Shown here: positions 1-5,953 of the stretch, in pieces
Layout of the letters: every line of letters starts with the position of its first letter
Position numbering within the stretch: position 1 is the first letter of the stretch
Origin: an uncultured Flavobacteriales bacterium
GTDB taxonomy: Bacteria > Bacteroidota > Bacteroidia > Flavobacteriales_E > Vicingaceae
Assembly (NCBI GenBank): GCA_913059105.1
Contig: CAJXRL010000121.1
Location: forward strand, 1-7,958
DNA length: 7,958 nucleotides
Reading direction: 5' to 3'
Program-made: the position numbers and the translations under genes
Notes under the pieces: model-generated
What the model saw: the letters and a program-made list of their open reading frames with translations, nothing else
What the model was told of the DNA's origin: nothing
Database searches by the model: none

Positions 1-47
1 CTACACAGAGTAGATCGTCGGCAGCGTCAGATGTGTATAAGAGACAG
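1..47 (+). other. Untrimmed Nextera (Tn5) library adapter, not genomic
   Basis: Bases 15-28 (TCGTCGGCAGCGTC) and 29-47 (AGATGTGTATAAGAGACAG) are the Nextera read-1 adapter ending in the Tn5 mosaic end. Bases 1-6 (CTACAC) match the end of the i5 primer. Bases 7-14 (AGAGTAGA) sit in the index slot and match the i5 index I recall as S504/N504. The organism's own sequence starts at 48. Any alignment, repeat search or gene call should exclude this segment. Confidence 0.97.
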
Positions 48-277
48 TTGTGAGCATTAACCTAGACGACGATAAAAGCATTAACCAGGCCGTAGTTACT
101 AAAAACAATTACACCTGGGATTTTCTTCATTTTGGTGGTGACTTTGAATTAAGAGAAAAGTATCAAGTAGCAACTGTACCTACTTACTTTTTAATCAACG
201 AACAAGGTGGAATTACTAAAGCATTTGCCGAGGGCCCAATTGAAATGGAACGAACTTTTTTCAATACGCTGAAATAA
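48..277 (+). CDS. Thioredoxin-fold (TlpA/redoxin-like) protein, C-terminal fragment
   Basis: This is the last 75 codons of a gene whose start lies off the left edge. The GTG at 50 is an internal valine codon, not a start. The fragment reads as the second half of a thioredoxin fold. It has a beta strand (VSINLDDD), a helix, the hallmark cis-proline loop (ATVPTYFLI, proline at fragment residue 44), a strand pair with a turn (NEQGGI) and a terminal helix. In Bacteroidota such domains belong mainly to TlpA/ResA-like periplasmic thiol-disulfide oxidoreductases. The CxxC active site would lie upstream and cannot be checked, so redox activity is inferred from the family. Any signal peptide or N-terminal domain is also missing. 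The TAA at 275-277 is separated by one base from the stop codon of the opposing lipoprotein gene. Confidence 0.85.
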
Positions 278-278
278 G

Positions 279-665
279 CTAATAAACGTACTTCTCAAAA
301 TACAGCTTGGCAGAATCAGTCTTCAATACCAATTTTCGAGCGTTTACATGTAATATTTCGAAAGAAGTTGTGTCTGAAGTAGAAAGTACCAATTCGCCCT
401 CTTCTACCCAATAACTGCCAATCTCCGTTCCTTCAAATGTTTTTTGAAAATTTCCTTTTGAACTAAAAATCATACCCAAACGCTTCCCATCTTCCAAAAA
501 CATGGCAGTATCTACCTCGTAATGAAAACTTTCATATTCAAGAAATTTCATTGTTGCCCCCCAATTGCCATGCAAACGATCGAACAATTCAGAATCAGAC
601 AATTGCTTTTTACAAGAAACAAAAGCCATTGCTATAAACAATATAAGAGTGGCTTTTTTAAACAA
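279..665 (-). CDS. Small lipocalin-like lipoprotein, TTG start
   Basis: A 128-residue predicted lipoprotein. It has a lysine-bearing N-terminus (MFKK), a hydrophobic stretch (residues 5-16) and a lipobox ending in FVSC with Cys18 as the lipidation site. The mature part has a G-x-W motif near its start (residues 33-35) and alternating beta strands, including GSYWVEEGELVLS (83-95) and a final strand pair near 103-125. This pattern resembles the lipocalin-like small lipoproteins common in Bacteroidota, although the family call is by eye. The start must be TTG (663-665): the frame is closed by TGA three codons upstream, and the next ATG (codon 13) would destroy the signal peptide. The TTG overlaps the last codons of tyrS by 8 bases, so the gene probably depends on tyrS transcription and translational coupling. 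The ligand and function are unknown. Confidence 0.8.
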   Translation of the reverse strand: MFKKATLILFIAMAFVSCKKQLSDSELFDRLHGNWGATMKFLEYESFHYEVDTAMFLEDGKRLGMIFSSKGNFQKTFEGTEIGSYWVEEGELVLSTSDTTSFEILHVNARKLVLKTDSAKLYFEKYVY

Positions 666-1935
666 CGCTAATCAAGTAATAGTTCTTTTTCCCTTTCTGC
701 AACAAAATGTATTTTTCTAGAATCAGATCGTCAGTTGTGATTGTCTTCTCCAAATTCACTTTTTCCTTGTTTACACTCACTCCGTTATTCTGAATCATTC
801 TTCGTGCTTCGCCATTTGAGCTAAAAGCTTTTGCAGATGCTACAGTAAAATCAATAATCCCTTGCCCCTCAACCAATATAGCTTTTGAAATTTCTGCCTG
901 AGGAACTCCCTCAAATACACTCAGTAAATCCCTTTCAGAAAGACCTTTTAGGCTTTCCGAAGTTGAATTTCCGAACAAGATATTCGAAGCTGCAATGGCA
1001 TTATCCAATTCTTCTTGAGAGTGAACTCGAACAGTAATGTCTTCCGCCAATGCTTTTTGAAGCAATCTTAAATGTGGAGCTTCCGCATGTTGCTTCTCTA
1101 ATTCTAAAATCTCTTCTTCTGGTTTCAACGTAAAAATTCGAATGTACTTTCCTGCATCTTCATCTGAAGTATTCAACCAAAACTGGTAAAATTTGTAAGG
1201 CGAAGTTTTATCAGCATCTAACCAAACGTTTCCGCCTTCAGATTTTCCGAATTTACTGCCATCCGCTTTTGTAATTAACGGGCAAGTCAACGCAAACGCT
1301 TCACTGTCTGATTTTCTACGAATAAATTCTGTTCCAGTAACAATGTTTCCCCACTGATCAGAACCACCCATTTGCAACTTGCAATTTTTATTCTGGTTCA
1401 ACCAATAGAAATCATATCCTTGAATTAATTGGTAAGAGAATTCTGTGAATGAAATACCCGTTTCCAATCTTTTTTTAACTGAATCTTTTGCCAACATGTA
1501 ATTCACGGTAATGTGTTTGCCGGCATCACGCAGAAAATCTAAAAATGAAAACTCTTTAAACCAATCGTAGTTGTTTACTAGCTCGGCTGCATTTTCAGCA
1601 TCTGAATCAAAATCTAGAAACTTTGCCAATTGCTTTTTCTGACATTCTAAATTGTGCGTCAATAATTCTTCCGACAAAAACTTTCGCTCTTCTGACTTTC
1701 CAGATGGATCACCGACCATGCCAGTTGCTCCGCCCACTAAGGCAATCGGTTTGTGACCTGCATTTTGAAAATGAGTCAACAGCATAATGGGAACCAAGTT
1801 GCCAATGTGCAAAGAGTCTGCCGTTGGGTCAAAACCCACATAACCAGAGGTCATCTCTTTGTTCAATTGCTCTTGTGTATTCGGAGTGATGTTGTGAATC
1901 ATCCCTCTCCATTTTAATTCTGCTACAAAATCCAT
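658..1935 (-). CDS. tyrS: Tyrosine--tRNA ligase (TyrRS)
   Basis: A cytoplasmic class I aminoacyl-tRNA synthetase that activates tyrosine with ATP and charges tRNA-Tyr. The product has 425 residues, the normal bacterial TyrRS length. Visible signatures are the tyrosine pocket and first ATP motif (YVGFDPTADSLHIGN, HIGN at 43-46), the Y-xxx-Q-xx-D set (Y168, Q172, D175), GGSDQWGN (190-197) and the second ATP motif KFGKS (228-232). A C-terminal S4-like RNA-binding domain covers roughly 355-425 (RRMIQNNGVSVN and after). The ATG at 1935 is chosen over an in-frame TTG at 1953, because MDFVAELKWRGMIHN is the usual beginning for Bacteroidota TyrRS and the TTG lies inside a likely promoter element. All catalytic motifs are intact. 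It is the first gene of a leftward operon with the lipoprotein gene. Confidence 0.97.
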   Translation of the reverse strand: MDFVAELKWRGMIHNITPNTQEQLNKEMTSGYVGFDPTADSLHIGNLVPIMLLTHFQNAGHKPIALVGGATGMVGDPSGKSEERKFLSEELLTHNLECQKKQLAKFLDFDSDAENAAELVNNYDWFKEFSFLDFLRDAGKHITVNYMLAKDSVKKRLETGISFTEFSYQLIQGYDFYWLNQNKNCKLQMGGSDQWGNIVTGTEFIRRKSDSEAFALTCPLITKADGSKFGKSEGGNVWLDADKTSPYKFYQFWLNTSDEDAGKYIRIFTLKPEEEILELEKQHAEAPHLRLLQKALAEDITVRVHSQEELDNAIAASNILFGNSTSESLKGLSERDLLSVFEGVPQAEISKAILVEGQGIIDFTVASAKAFSSNGEARRMIQNNGVSVNKEKVNLEKTITTDDLILEKYILLQKGKKNYYLISVV

Positions 1936-1950
1936 TTCGATAAATTTTTT

Positions 1951-1958
1951 CAAAAGTA
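1951..1958 (-). promoter_or_regulatory. Putative tyrS promoter -7 element (TACTTTTG)
   Basis: On the minus strand TACTTTTG matches the Bacteroidota sigma-ABfr -7 consensus TAnnTTTG exactly and ends 15 bases before the tyrS ATG. I do not see a convincing TTG -33 box at the usual distance. That position is occupied by the 7-bp repeat region. Transcription from here would give a very short 5' leader. A chance match is possible in AT-rich DNA. Confidence 0.4.
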
Positions 1959-1962
1959 AGTA

Positions 1963-2020
1963 TAGAATGTAGAATTAAGAGCATGAAAAATGCAGAATGT
2001 AGAATGGAGAGTGTGGAATT
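1963..2020. repeat. Degenerate 7-bp tandem repeats (TAGAATG-like)
   Basis: Two heptamer units lie at 1963-1976 (TAGAATG, TAGAATT). Four more lie at 1993-2020 (CAGAATG, TAGAATG, GAGAGTG, TGGAATT). A 16-base non-matching stretch separates the blocks. The 12-mer AGAATGTAGAAT occurs exactly at 1964-1975 and 1994-2005, 30 bases apart. This is non-coding and sits directly upstream of the putative tyrS -7 element. Confidence 0.7.
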
Positions 2021-2067
2021 GGTGTCCGATGTAATTAAATCATAGGAAGCTGTTTAGCGAATATTAT

Positions 2068-2158
2068 CGTCACTGCGATGGAGCTTTAGCGGAAGAAGCA
2101 GCCTGGTCTCCAAATAAACAAGATTGCCACATTCCATTTCATTTCATTCGCAATGGCA
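2068..2158. repeat. REP-like imperfect inverted repeat
   Basis: The left arm, about 2068-2104, begins CGTCACTGCGA and ends AAGCAGCCT. It is an imperfect reverse complement of the right arm, 2121-2158, which begins AGATTGCCAC and ends TTCGCAATGGCA. The right arm contains short TTTCA-type pentamers. The arrangement (CGTCATTGCGA...AAGCAATCT in idealised form) resembles small dispersed palindromes common between genes in many bacteria. A related unit occurs at 3327-3362 in this window. Confidence 0.65.
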
Positions 2159-2279
2159 GTTCAATTCGACGTTGCGCAGCAGAGAAACAACCTTAATAAT
2201 TAAAAAAAATGTATCAAGATGCCGATGGAAATAAAAGTTTTTCACTCGACCTAACCCTTTTATAAGGTAAATTCGCATT

Positions 2280-3278
2280 ATGATTTTAGTAACCGGCGGA
2301 ACGGGATTAGTAGGAAGTCATTTACTGCATTTGTTGTTGAAGAACGGCGAAAAAGTGAAGGCTACATATCGTTCTGTTGAAAGTTTAGAAAAAGCTAAAA
2401 AAGTATTCATCAGTTACAATGCCAACGATCTTTTTAATCAAATTAACTGGGTACAGGCAGACATTGCCGATTACTTTAGCTTGCAAGACATTTTTACAGG
2501 TGTGACCAACGTTTATCATTGTGCAGCAGTTGTTTCTTTCGGTAGAAGAAAGGCCGATAAAATGTACGAAATCAACGTTGAAGGCACCAAAAACATGGTG
2601 AACTTAAGCTTGATCAATGGCATTAAAAAGTTTTGCTATGTAAGTTCTGTGGCAAGCCTTGGAAGCTATGCAGATGACCGCTGTACCGATGAACAAACAA
2701 ATTGGACACATAGCACAGAAACCTCTTATTACTCCGTTACAAAGTATTACGCAGAGAATGAAGTTTGGCGTGCAGCCGAAGAAGGCTTGACGACTGTAAT
2801 TGTAAATCCAGCTACCATTATTGGTTTTGGCAATTGGGAAGAAAGCAGCACCGCCATTATTAAAAAAATCCATGATGGGTTAAATTATTATACCCCAGGC
2901 AGTAACGCTTTTGTTGGAGTACACGATGTAGTAAAAGCCATGTTTCAATTAATGAATTCTGACATTTCTGACCAACGCTATGTGTTGGTTGCTGACAATT
3001 GGAGTTTCCAAAAACTATTCACAAACATTGCAAACGGTTTAGGAAAAAGGCCACCACAAAAAGAAGCGCCTCGATGGTTGGCAAATGCTTTAAGAAGATT
3101 AGACGAAATGCGCTATTTCCTATTGGGCAGCAAAACCGTTCTCACCAAACAAAGTGTCGATACAGCCTTTAGGCAAAAATGCTTTTCTGCAGAAAAGATC
3201 AAAACGGAATTGAACTTTGAATTTGAACCAATGGATTTGGTGATTGAAAGAGTAACGGAACAATTTAAAAACAGTTAG
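2280..3278 (+). CDS. NAD-dependent epimerase/dehydratase family protein (extended SDR)
   Basis: A 332-residue soluble Rossmann-fold oxidoreductase of the extended short-chain dehydrogenase/reductase type. The N-terminus carries the nucleotide-binding TGGTGLVG motif (residues 5-12) directly after the first strand. An AD pair at 60-61 is the usual adenine-contacting position, VSS at 121-123 supplies the catalytic serine region, and Y151-xxx-K155 (YSVTK) is the catalytic pair. NPATIIG (176-182) is also typical. The C-terminal part (about 190-332) is the variable substrate domain, so the substrate (nucleotide sugar, sterol-like or flavonol-like) cannot be inferred. The ATG at 2280 is well placed, with the Rossmann strand starting at residue 2. 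The gene stands alone: divergent from tyrS, convergent with the GH3 gene, with REP-like repeats on both sides. Confidence 0.93.
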   Translation: MILVTGGTGLVGSHLLHLLLKNGEKVKATYRSVESLEKAKKVFISYNANDLFNQINWVQADIADYFSLQDIFTGVTNVYHCAAVVSFGRRKADKMYEINVEGTKNMVNLSLINGIKKFCYVSSVASLGSYADDRCTDEQTNWTHSTETSYYSVTKYYAENEVWRAAEEGLTTVIVNPATIIGFGNWEESSTAIIKKIHDGLNYYTPGSNAFVGVHDVVKAMFQLMNSDISDQRYVLVADNWSFQKLFTNIANGLGKRPPQKEAPRWLANALRRLDEMRYFLLGSKTVLTKQSVDTAFRQKCFSAEKIKTELNFEFEPMDLVIERVTEQFKNS

Positions 3279-3326
3279 GTTATTCCAACCCTACTCAGTG
3301 TGACAAAGCATTGGCGGTTTCATAAC

Positions 3327-3362
3327 AGGATTGCCGCTGTCATACTTCCTTCGCAATGTCAT
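3327..3362. repeat. REP-like unit related to 2121-2158
   Basis: The unit starts GGATTGCCGC and ends CTTCGCAATGTCAT. It shares the core GATTGCCRC...TTCGCAATGKCA, in the same orientation, with the right arm of the repeat at 2121-2158. A diverged second unit follows at about 3366-3419, starting GAATGCCTTGTCGTACTTC. Both are non-coding and lie between convergent genes, where such palindromes often serve as mRNA 3' structures. Confidence 0.6.
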
Positions 3363-3380
3363 AATGAATGCCTTGTCGTA

Positions 3381-3405
3381 CTTCACTTCATTTCACTTCA
3401 CTTCG
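3381..3405. repeat. Pentamer tandem array (YTTCR x5)
   Basis: Five consecutive 5-bp units read CTTCA, CTTCA, TTTCA, CTTCA, CTTCG. Similar TTTCA pentamers occur inside the REP-like right arm at 2131-2149. The array therefore looks like a slippage-prone internal segment of the same repeat family. Confidence 0.75.
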
Positions 3406-3451
3406 TCTCCGCTCCGTGTAAACTTTTCCGTTCAGAGTTCAAAAGTAATGA

Positions 3452-4939
3452 CTAAACCAATGCATCAATAATCTTCCGATCATTTGCCAAGCGTGGCAAT
3501 TTGTTTTGCCCACCCAACTTGCCTTTCGACTTCATGTAGTTCTGAAAACCATCTCTTTTAATGGAAGTAATTTTTAAGGCTTGTAACATTTTGCCTTCCA
3601 ACAAATCCTTGTAGTACGAATTAAGTTCGACCATCTTGCTATTCAGCAGTTCAGAAAACTCATTTGAATCAATTCCTTGCTCTTTAAACTCTATTGCCCA
3701 TTCGTGAAAAGGCAACTCCCCATTTATAGATTCTGTTTGTGGAGCCAAGTGAAATTCTACCACTTCAATGCCTGTTTTTTCTGACGCAAAAGCTATGGCT
3801 TTTTCTACTTCTTCAGCAATTACATGCTCGCCAAATGCAGAAGTAAAATGTTTGATTCTTCCTGTCACCACAATCCGATACGGTGCTAAGGAAACAAAGC
3901 GAACGGTATCGCCAATGTTATAGCCCCACAATCCTGCATTAGTATTTAAAATGAGAACATAGTTTTGATTCAGCTCTACCCCACTCAAGCTAACTCGGGT
4001 TGGGTTCTCTTTTCCAAATTCTTCAGCAGGAATAAATTCATAAAACATTCCCGAATTTAGCAGCAGCAGCATACCTTCCTGCTTTTGAGAATCTTGATAG
4101 GCAATAAAACCTTCTGAGGCTGGATACAATTCAATTGAATCAATTCGTTTGCCTATTAAACTTTCCATGGTGTGTCGGTACGGCTCATAATTCACGCCAC
4201 CATACATAAATAACGATAAGTCCGGAAAAATTTCTTGAATGCTTTTTTTTCCTGATTTCTCAATTAGCTTTTCAAAATACATTTGAACCCAAGGTGGGAT
4301 TCCTCCAATGAGGCTCATTTTTTCAGGAATAGTCTCATCGCAAACAGCATCAACTTTGGTTTCCCAATCGTCAATCGTATTTGTCGCTAATGAAGGCAAA
4401 CGATTACGTTGTAAATAACCAGGAACATGATGCGCTACAATGCCAGATAATCTTCCAACAGGGATGGGTCCACTAGTATCTAGCTCAGGGCTTCCCTGTA
4501 AAAAAATCATTTTATGATTTACAAAATCAGCTTTGCCAGTTTCAGCTATGTAGTGCAATATAGCATCTCTTGCTGCTTGTATGTGAAATGGAATAGACTC
4601 TTTGGTAATTGGAATGTACTTGGCACCAGATGTTGTTCCAGAGGTTTTGCTCAAATAAATTGGCTGTCCTGGCCATAAAACATCCTGCTCCCCTTTAATA
4701 ACTCGGTCAGCATATTTTCTTAAACCTTCATAATCGTTAACCGGTACTGCTTTTTTAAAATCTTCGTAGTTGTGAATATTTTCAAATTTGTGGTCTTTCC
4801 CAAAAGCTGTATTTCGAGCAGCGGCAATAAGAGAAAGAAAAACCTCTTGTTGGGTTTCCAATGGGTTTTCAGACCATTGTTTTACTTTTTTAACCACCAA
4901 TTTTGCAAATGGCTTACTTAAACTAGCTTTTAAACCCAT
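3452..4939 (-). CDS. GH3-family acyl-adenylating enzyme (ANL superfamily)
   Basis: A 495-residue soluble protein of the GH3 auxin-responsive family. Plant members adenylate a carboxylic acid with ATP and conjugate it to an amino acid. Bacterial members are widespread in Bacteroidota, with substrates largely unknown. Visible motifs are the ATP loop KTSGTTSGAKYIP (98-110), the YPASEG motif (272-277), GYNIGDTVR (339-347, with the ANL-type aspartate at 344) and VTGRIKHFTSAFGEHV (358-373) at the hinge to the C-terminal domain. The length is normal and no key motif is broken. The ATG at 4939 (MGLKASLSKPFA) is chosen over a GTG at 4990, which would overlap the M23 gene by 49 bases and add an atypical N-terminus. 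It begins two bases after the M23 stop codon, so the two genes are almost certainly co-transcribed and translationally coupled. The auxin link in the family name should not be carried over. Confidence 0.92.
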   Translation of the reverse strand: MGLKASLSKPFAKLVVKKVKQWSENPLETQQEVFLSLIAAARNTAFGKDHKFENIHNYEDFKKAVPVNDYEGLRKYADRVIKGEQDVLWPGQPIYLSKTSGTTSGAKYIPITKESIPFHIQAARDAILHYIAETGKADFVNHKMIFLQGSPELDTSGPIPVGRLSGIVAHHVPGYLQRNRLPSLATNTIDDWETKVDAVCDETIPEKMSLIGGIPPWVQMYFEKLIEKSGKKSIQEIFPDLSLFMYGGVNYEPYRHTMESLIGKRIDSIELYPASEGFIAYQDSQKQEGMLLLLNSGMFYEFIPAEEFGKENPTRVSLSGVELNQNYVLILNTNAGLWGYNIGDTVRFVSLAPYRIVVTGRIKHFTSAFGEHVIAEEVEKAIAFASEKTGIEVVEFHLAPQTESINGELPFHEWAIEFKEQGIDSNEFSELLNSKMVELNSYYKDLLEGKMLQALKITSIKRDGFQNYMKSKGKLGGQNKLPRLANDRKIIDALV

Positions 4940-4941
4940 GC

Positions 4942-5802
4942 TTAAAAATTTACAAACTCTTTTGGATTCAAAGCTTTGCCATCTTTCCACAATTCAAAAT
5001 GCAAATGAGGTCCAGATGAAAGCTCACCAGAATTACCAATAATTGCAATCACATCTCCCGCTTTGACTTCTTCTCCCACTTTTTTCAATAAAACAGAATT
5101 GTGTTTGTAATTGGAAACAATGTTATTTCCATGCTGCAATTGAATTACATATCCCGTTTCTAACGTCCATTCTGCAAAAACAACTGTACCATCTAGCGTC
5201 GCCTTTATCGCCTCATCTTTTGGCGCTACTACATCTATTCCAAAATGCTCTTTTGCAGGATCGAATTCATTGGTAACAGTACCTTTCAAAGGCGCGAAAA
5301 AATAAATCTGTTTGGTTGTATTTTCCTGGTCATCTGACAAAGAATAAGAATCTTCTCGTTCTACATACTCTCGTAACATAGAATCTTCTTTCGATTTTAC
5401 CATTGGGTTTTTGGGCATTTCAATGGCTTGGTCTGTATTGTATATAGAATCTTTGGACAACGGTAATTCGCCTTTCAATGCACCTTGAATATTTCTTAAA
5501 TAAGCAGAATTACGCTGCAATTCATTCTCTAATGAGTCGGCACGGAAAACCATTGTTGTTAAATCTTCTCTCAAGCTAACATCGGTATAACCCGGAATTG
5601 ACTCTCTTAACGGCGTATAAATTATAACAACCGACACCAATAATATTAGAAATACTACAAAACTTAACAGTAGTGTCAATAAATTTAAAGGAGAAAGTCG
5701 ATACGAAAAGCGTTCTTCAAAACTTGCATCATTCAGAATAACAAGACGATACTTGTTCTTCAACTTCTTTATAATGCGCTTCTTTTTGTTTTCTTTTTCC
5801 AT
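4942..5802 (-). CDS. Membrane-anchored M23 (LytM-type) metallopeptidase
   Basis: A 286-residue bitopic inner-membrane protein. A lysine-rich cytoplasmic N-terminus (1-19) is followed by the segment ILNDASFEERFSYRLS, typical of Bacteroidota M23 proteins. One transmembrane helix follows (about 39-63), then a periplasmic linker with likely coiled coil (about 75-110) and a LytM domain (about 168-282). All metal and catalytic positions are present: H186-xxx-D190 (HFGID), H234 (YKHNS) and H266-x-H268 (PHLHF). It should therefore be an active peptidoglycan endopeptidase rather than a degenerate LytM regulator. The ATG at 5802 is preferred over a TTG at 5823 because it gives the family-typical MEKENKKK start. 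It is the first gene of a leftward operon with the GH3 gene and diverges from porW/sprE. A role in cell-wall remodelling is known for the family. A link to the secretion system is inferred only from position. Confidence 0.94.
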   Translation of the reverse strand: MEKENKKKRIIKKLKNKYRLVILNDASFEERFSYRLSPLNLLTLLLSFVVFLILLVSVVIIYTPLRESIPGYTDVSLREDLTTMVFRADSLENELQRNSAYLRNIQGALKGELPLSKDSIYNTDQAIEMPKNPMVKSKEDSMLREYVEREDSYSLSDDQENTTKQIYFFAPLKGTVTNEFDPAKEHFGIDVVAPKDEAIKATLDGTVVFAEWTLETGYVIQLQHGNNIVSNYKHNSVLLKKVGEEVKAGDVIAIIGNSGELSSGPHLHFELWKDGKALNPKEFVNF

Positions 5803-5953
5803 GGTTTGGCAAAGGGTTTTCAAATATCCGAATATTTATACCAAGCTAATCATCTGTAAAGCACTTTTCATGATACTTTAACTAATTTTGTAAATTCGAA
5901 TTTCTGCACACTATTTTGTGTCTTTCGAAGTTAACTGAAAAAGAATTTATTCG
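5803..5953. other. Divergent promoter region between M23 and porW/sprE
   Basis: This 151-bp, strongly AT-rich region must drive both the leftward M23-GH3 operon and rightward porW/sprE. A perfect TAnnTTTG match points right (5883-5890). A one-mismatch version points left: GATATTTG on the minus strand, at 5821-5828, about 18 bases before the M23 ATG. No clear operator palindrome or riboswitch-like structure was seen. Confidence 0.55.
5883..5890 (+). promoter_or_regulatory. Putative porW/sprE promoter -7 element (TAATTTTG)
   Basis: TAATTTTG fits the Bacteroidota -7 consensus TAnnTTTG exactly and lies 63 bases before the proposed TTG start. That leaves a 5' leader of roughly 55 bases. The -33 box is weak: a T-rich stretch at 5865-5868 sits near the expected distance but lacks a clear TTG. 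Confidence 0.38.

Larger units (their letters stand above)
1936..2279. other. Divergent intergenic region between tyrS and the SDR gene
   Basis: This 344-bp stretch has no gene I would call. From left to right it holds the likely tyrS promoter, degenerate heptamer repeats (1963-2020), a REP-like inverted repeat (2068-2158), an A-rich run (2201-2209) and an 18-codon open frame (2209-2265) ending 14 bases before the SDR start. It must contain the promoters of both flanking genes. No good TAnnTTTG box was found at a sensible distance from the SDR start. Confidence 0.75.
3279..3451. other. Convergent intergenic region, repeat-rich
   Basis: This is the 173-bp stretch between the 3' ends of the SDR gene and the GH3 gene. 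It holds REP-like units and a pentamer array, listed separately. I see no strong GC stem followed by a T run, so any terminator must be the repeat structure itself or be factor-dependent. A weak interrupted stem exists: TGACA at 3301-3305 with TGTCA at 3338-3342, and GCGG at 3314-3317 with CCGC at 3334-3337. Confidence 0.65.

Noticed and set aside
50..277. A complete 75-residue protein starting at GTG 50
   Set aside because: It starts three bases after the adapter, lacks the first half of the thioredoxin fold and is best read as a gene fragment cut by the contig end.
2268..2275. TAAATTCG as the SDR promoter -7 box
   Set aside because: It has one mismatch to TAnnTTTG and ends only four bases before the ATG, too close for an ordinary leader.
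2604..2873. Open frame of 89 codons on the minus strand inside the SDR gene
   Set aside because: It is fully antisense to a well-supported gene, and its translation has no recognisable motif.
3301..3342. Intrinsic terminator between the SDR and GH3 genes
   Set aside because: The stem is interrupted by an 8-base bulge and no T run follows. It is better described as part of the REP-like repeat.
4788..5042. Open frame of 84 codons on the plus strand across the M23/GH3 junction
   Set aside because: It is antisense to two convincing genes and shows no domain or signal peptide.
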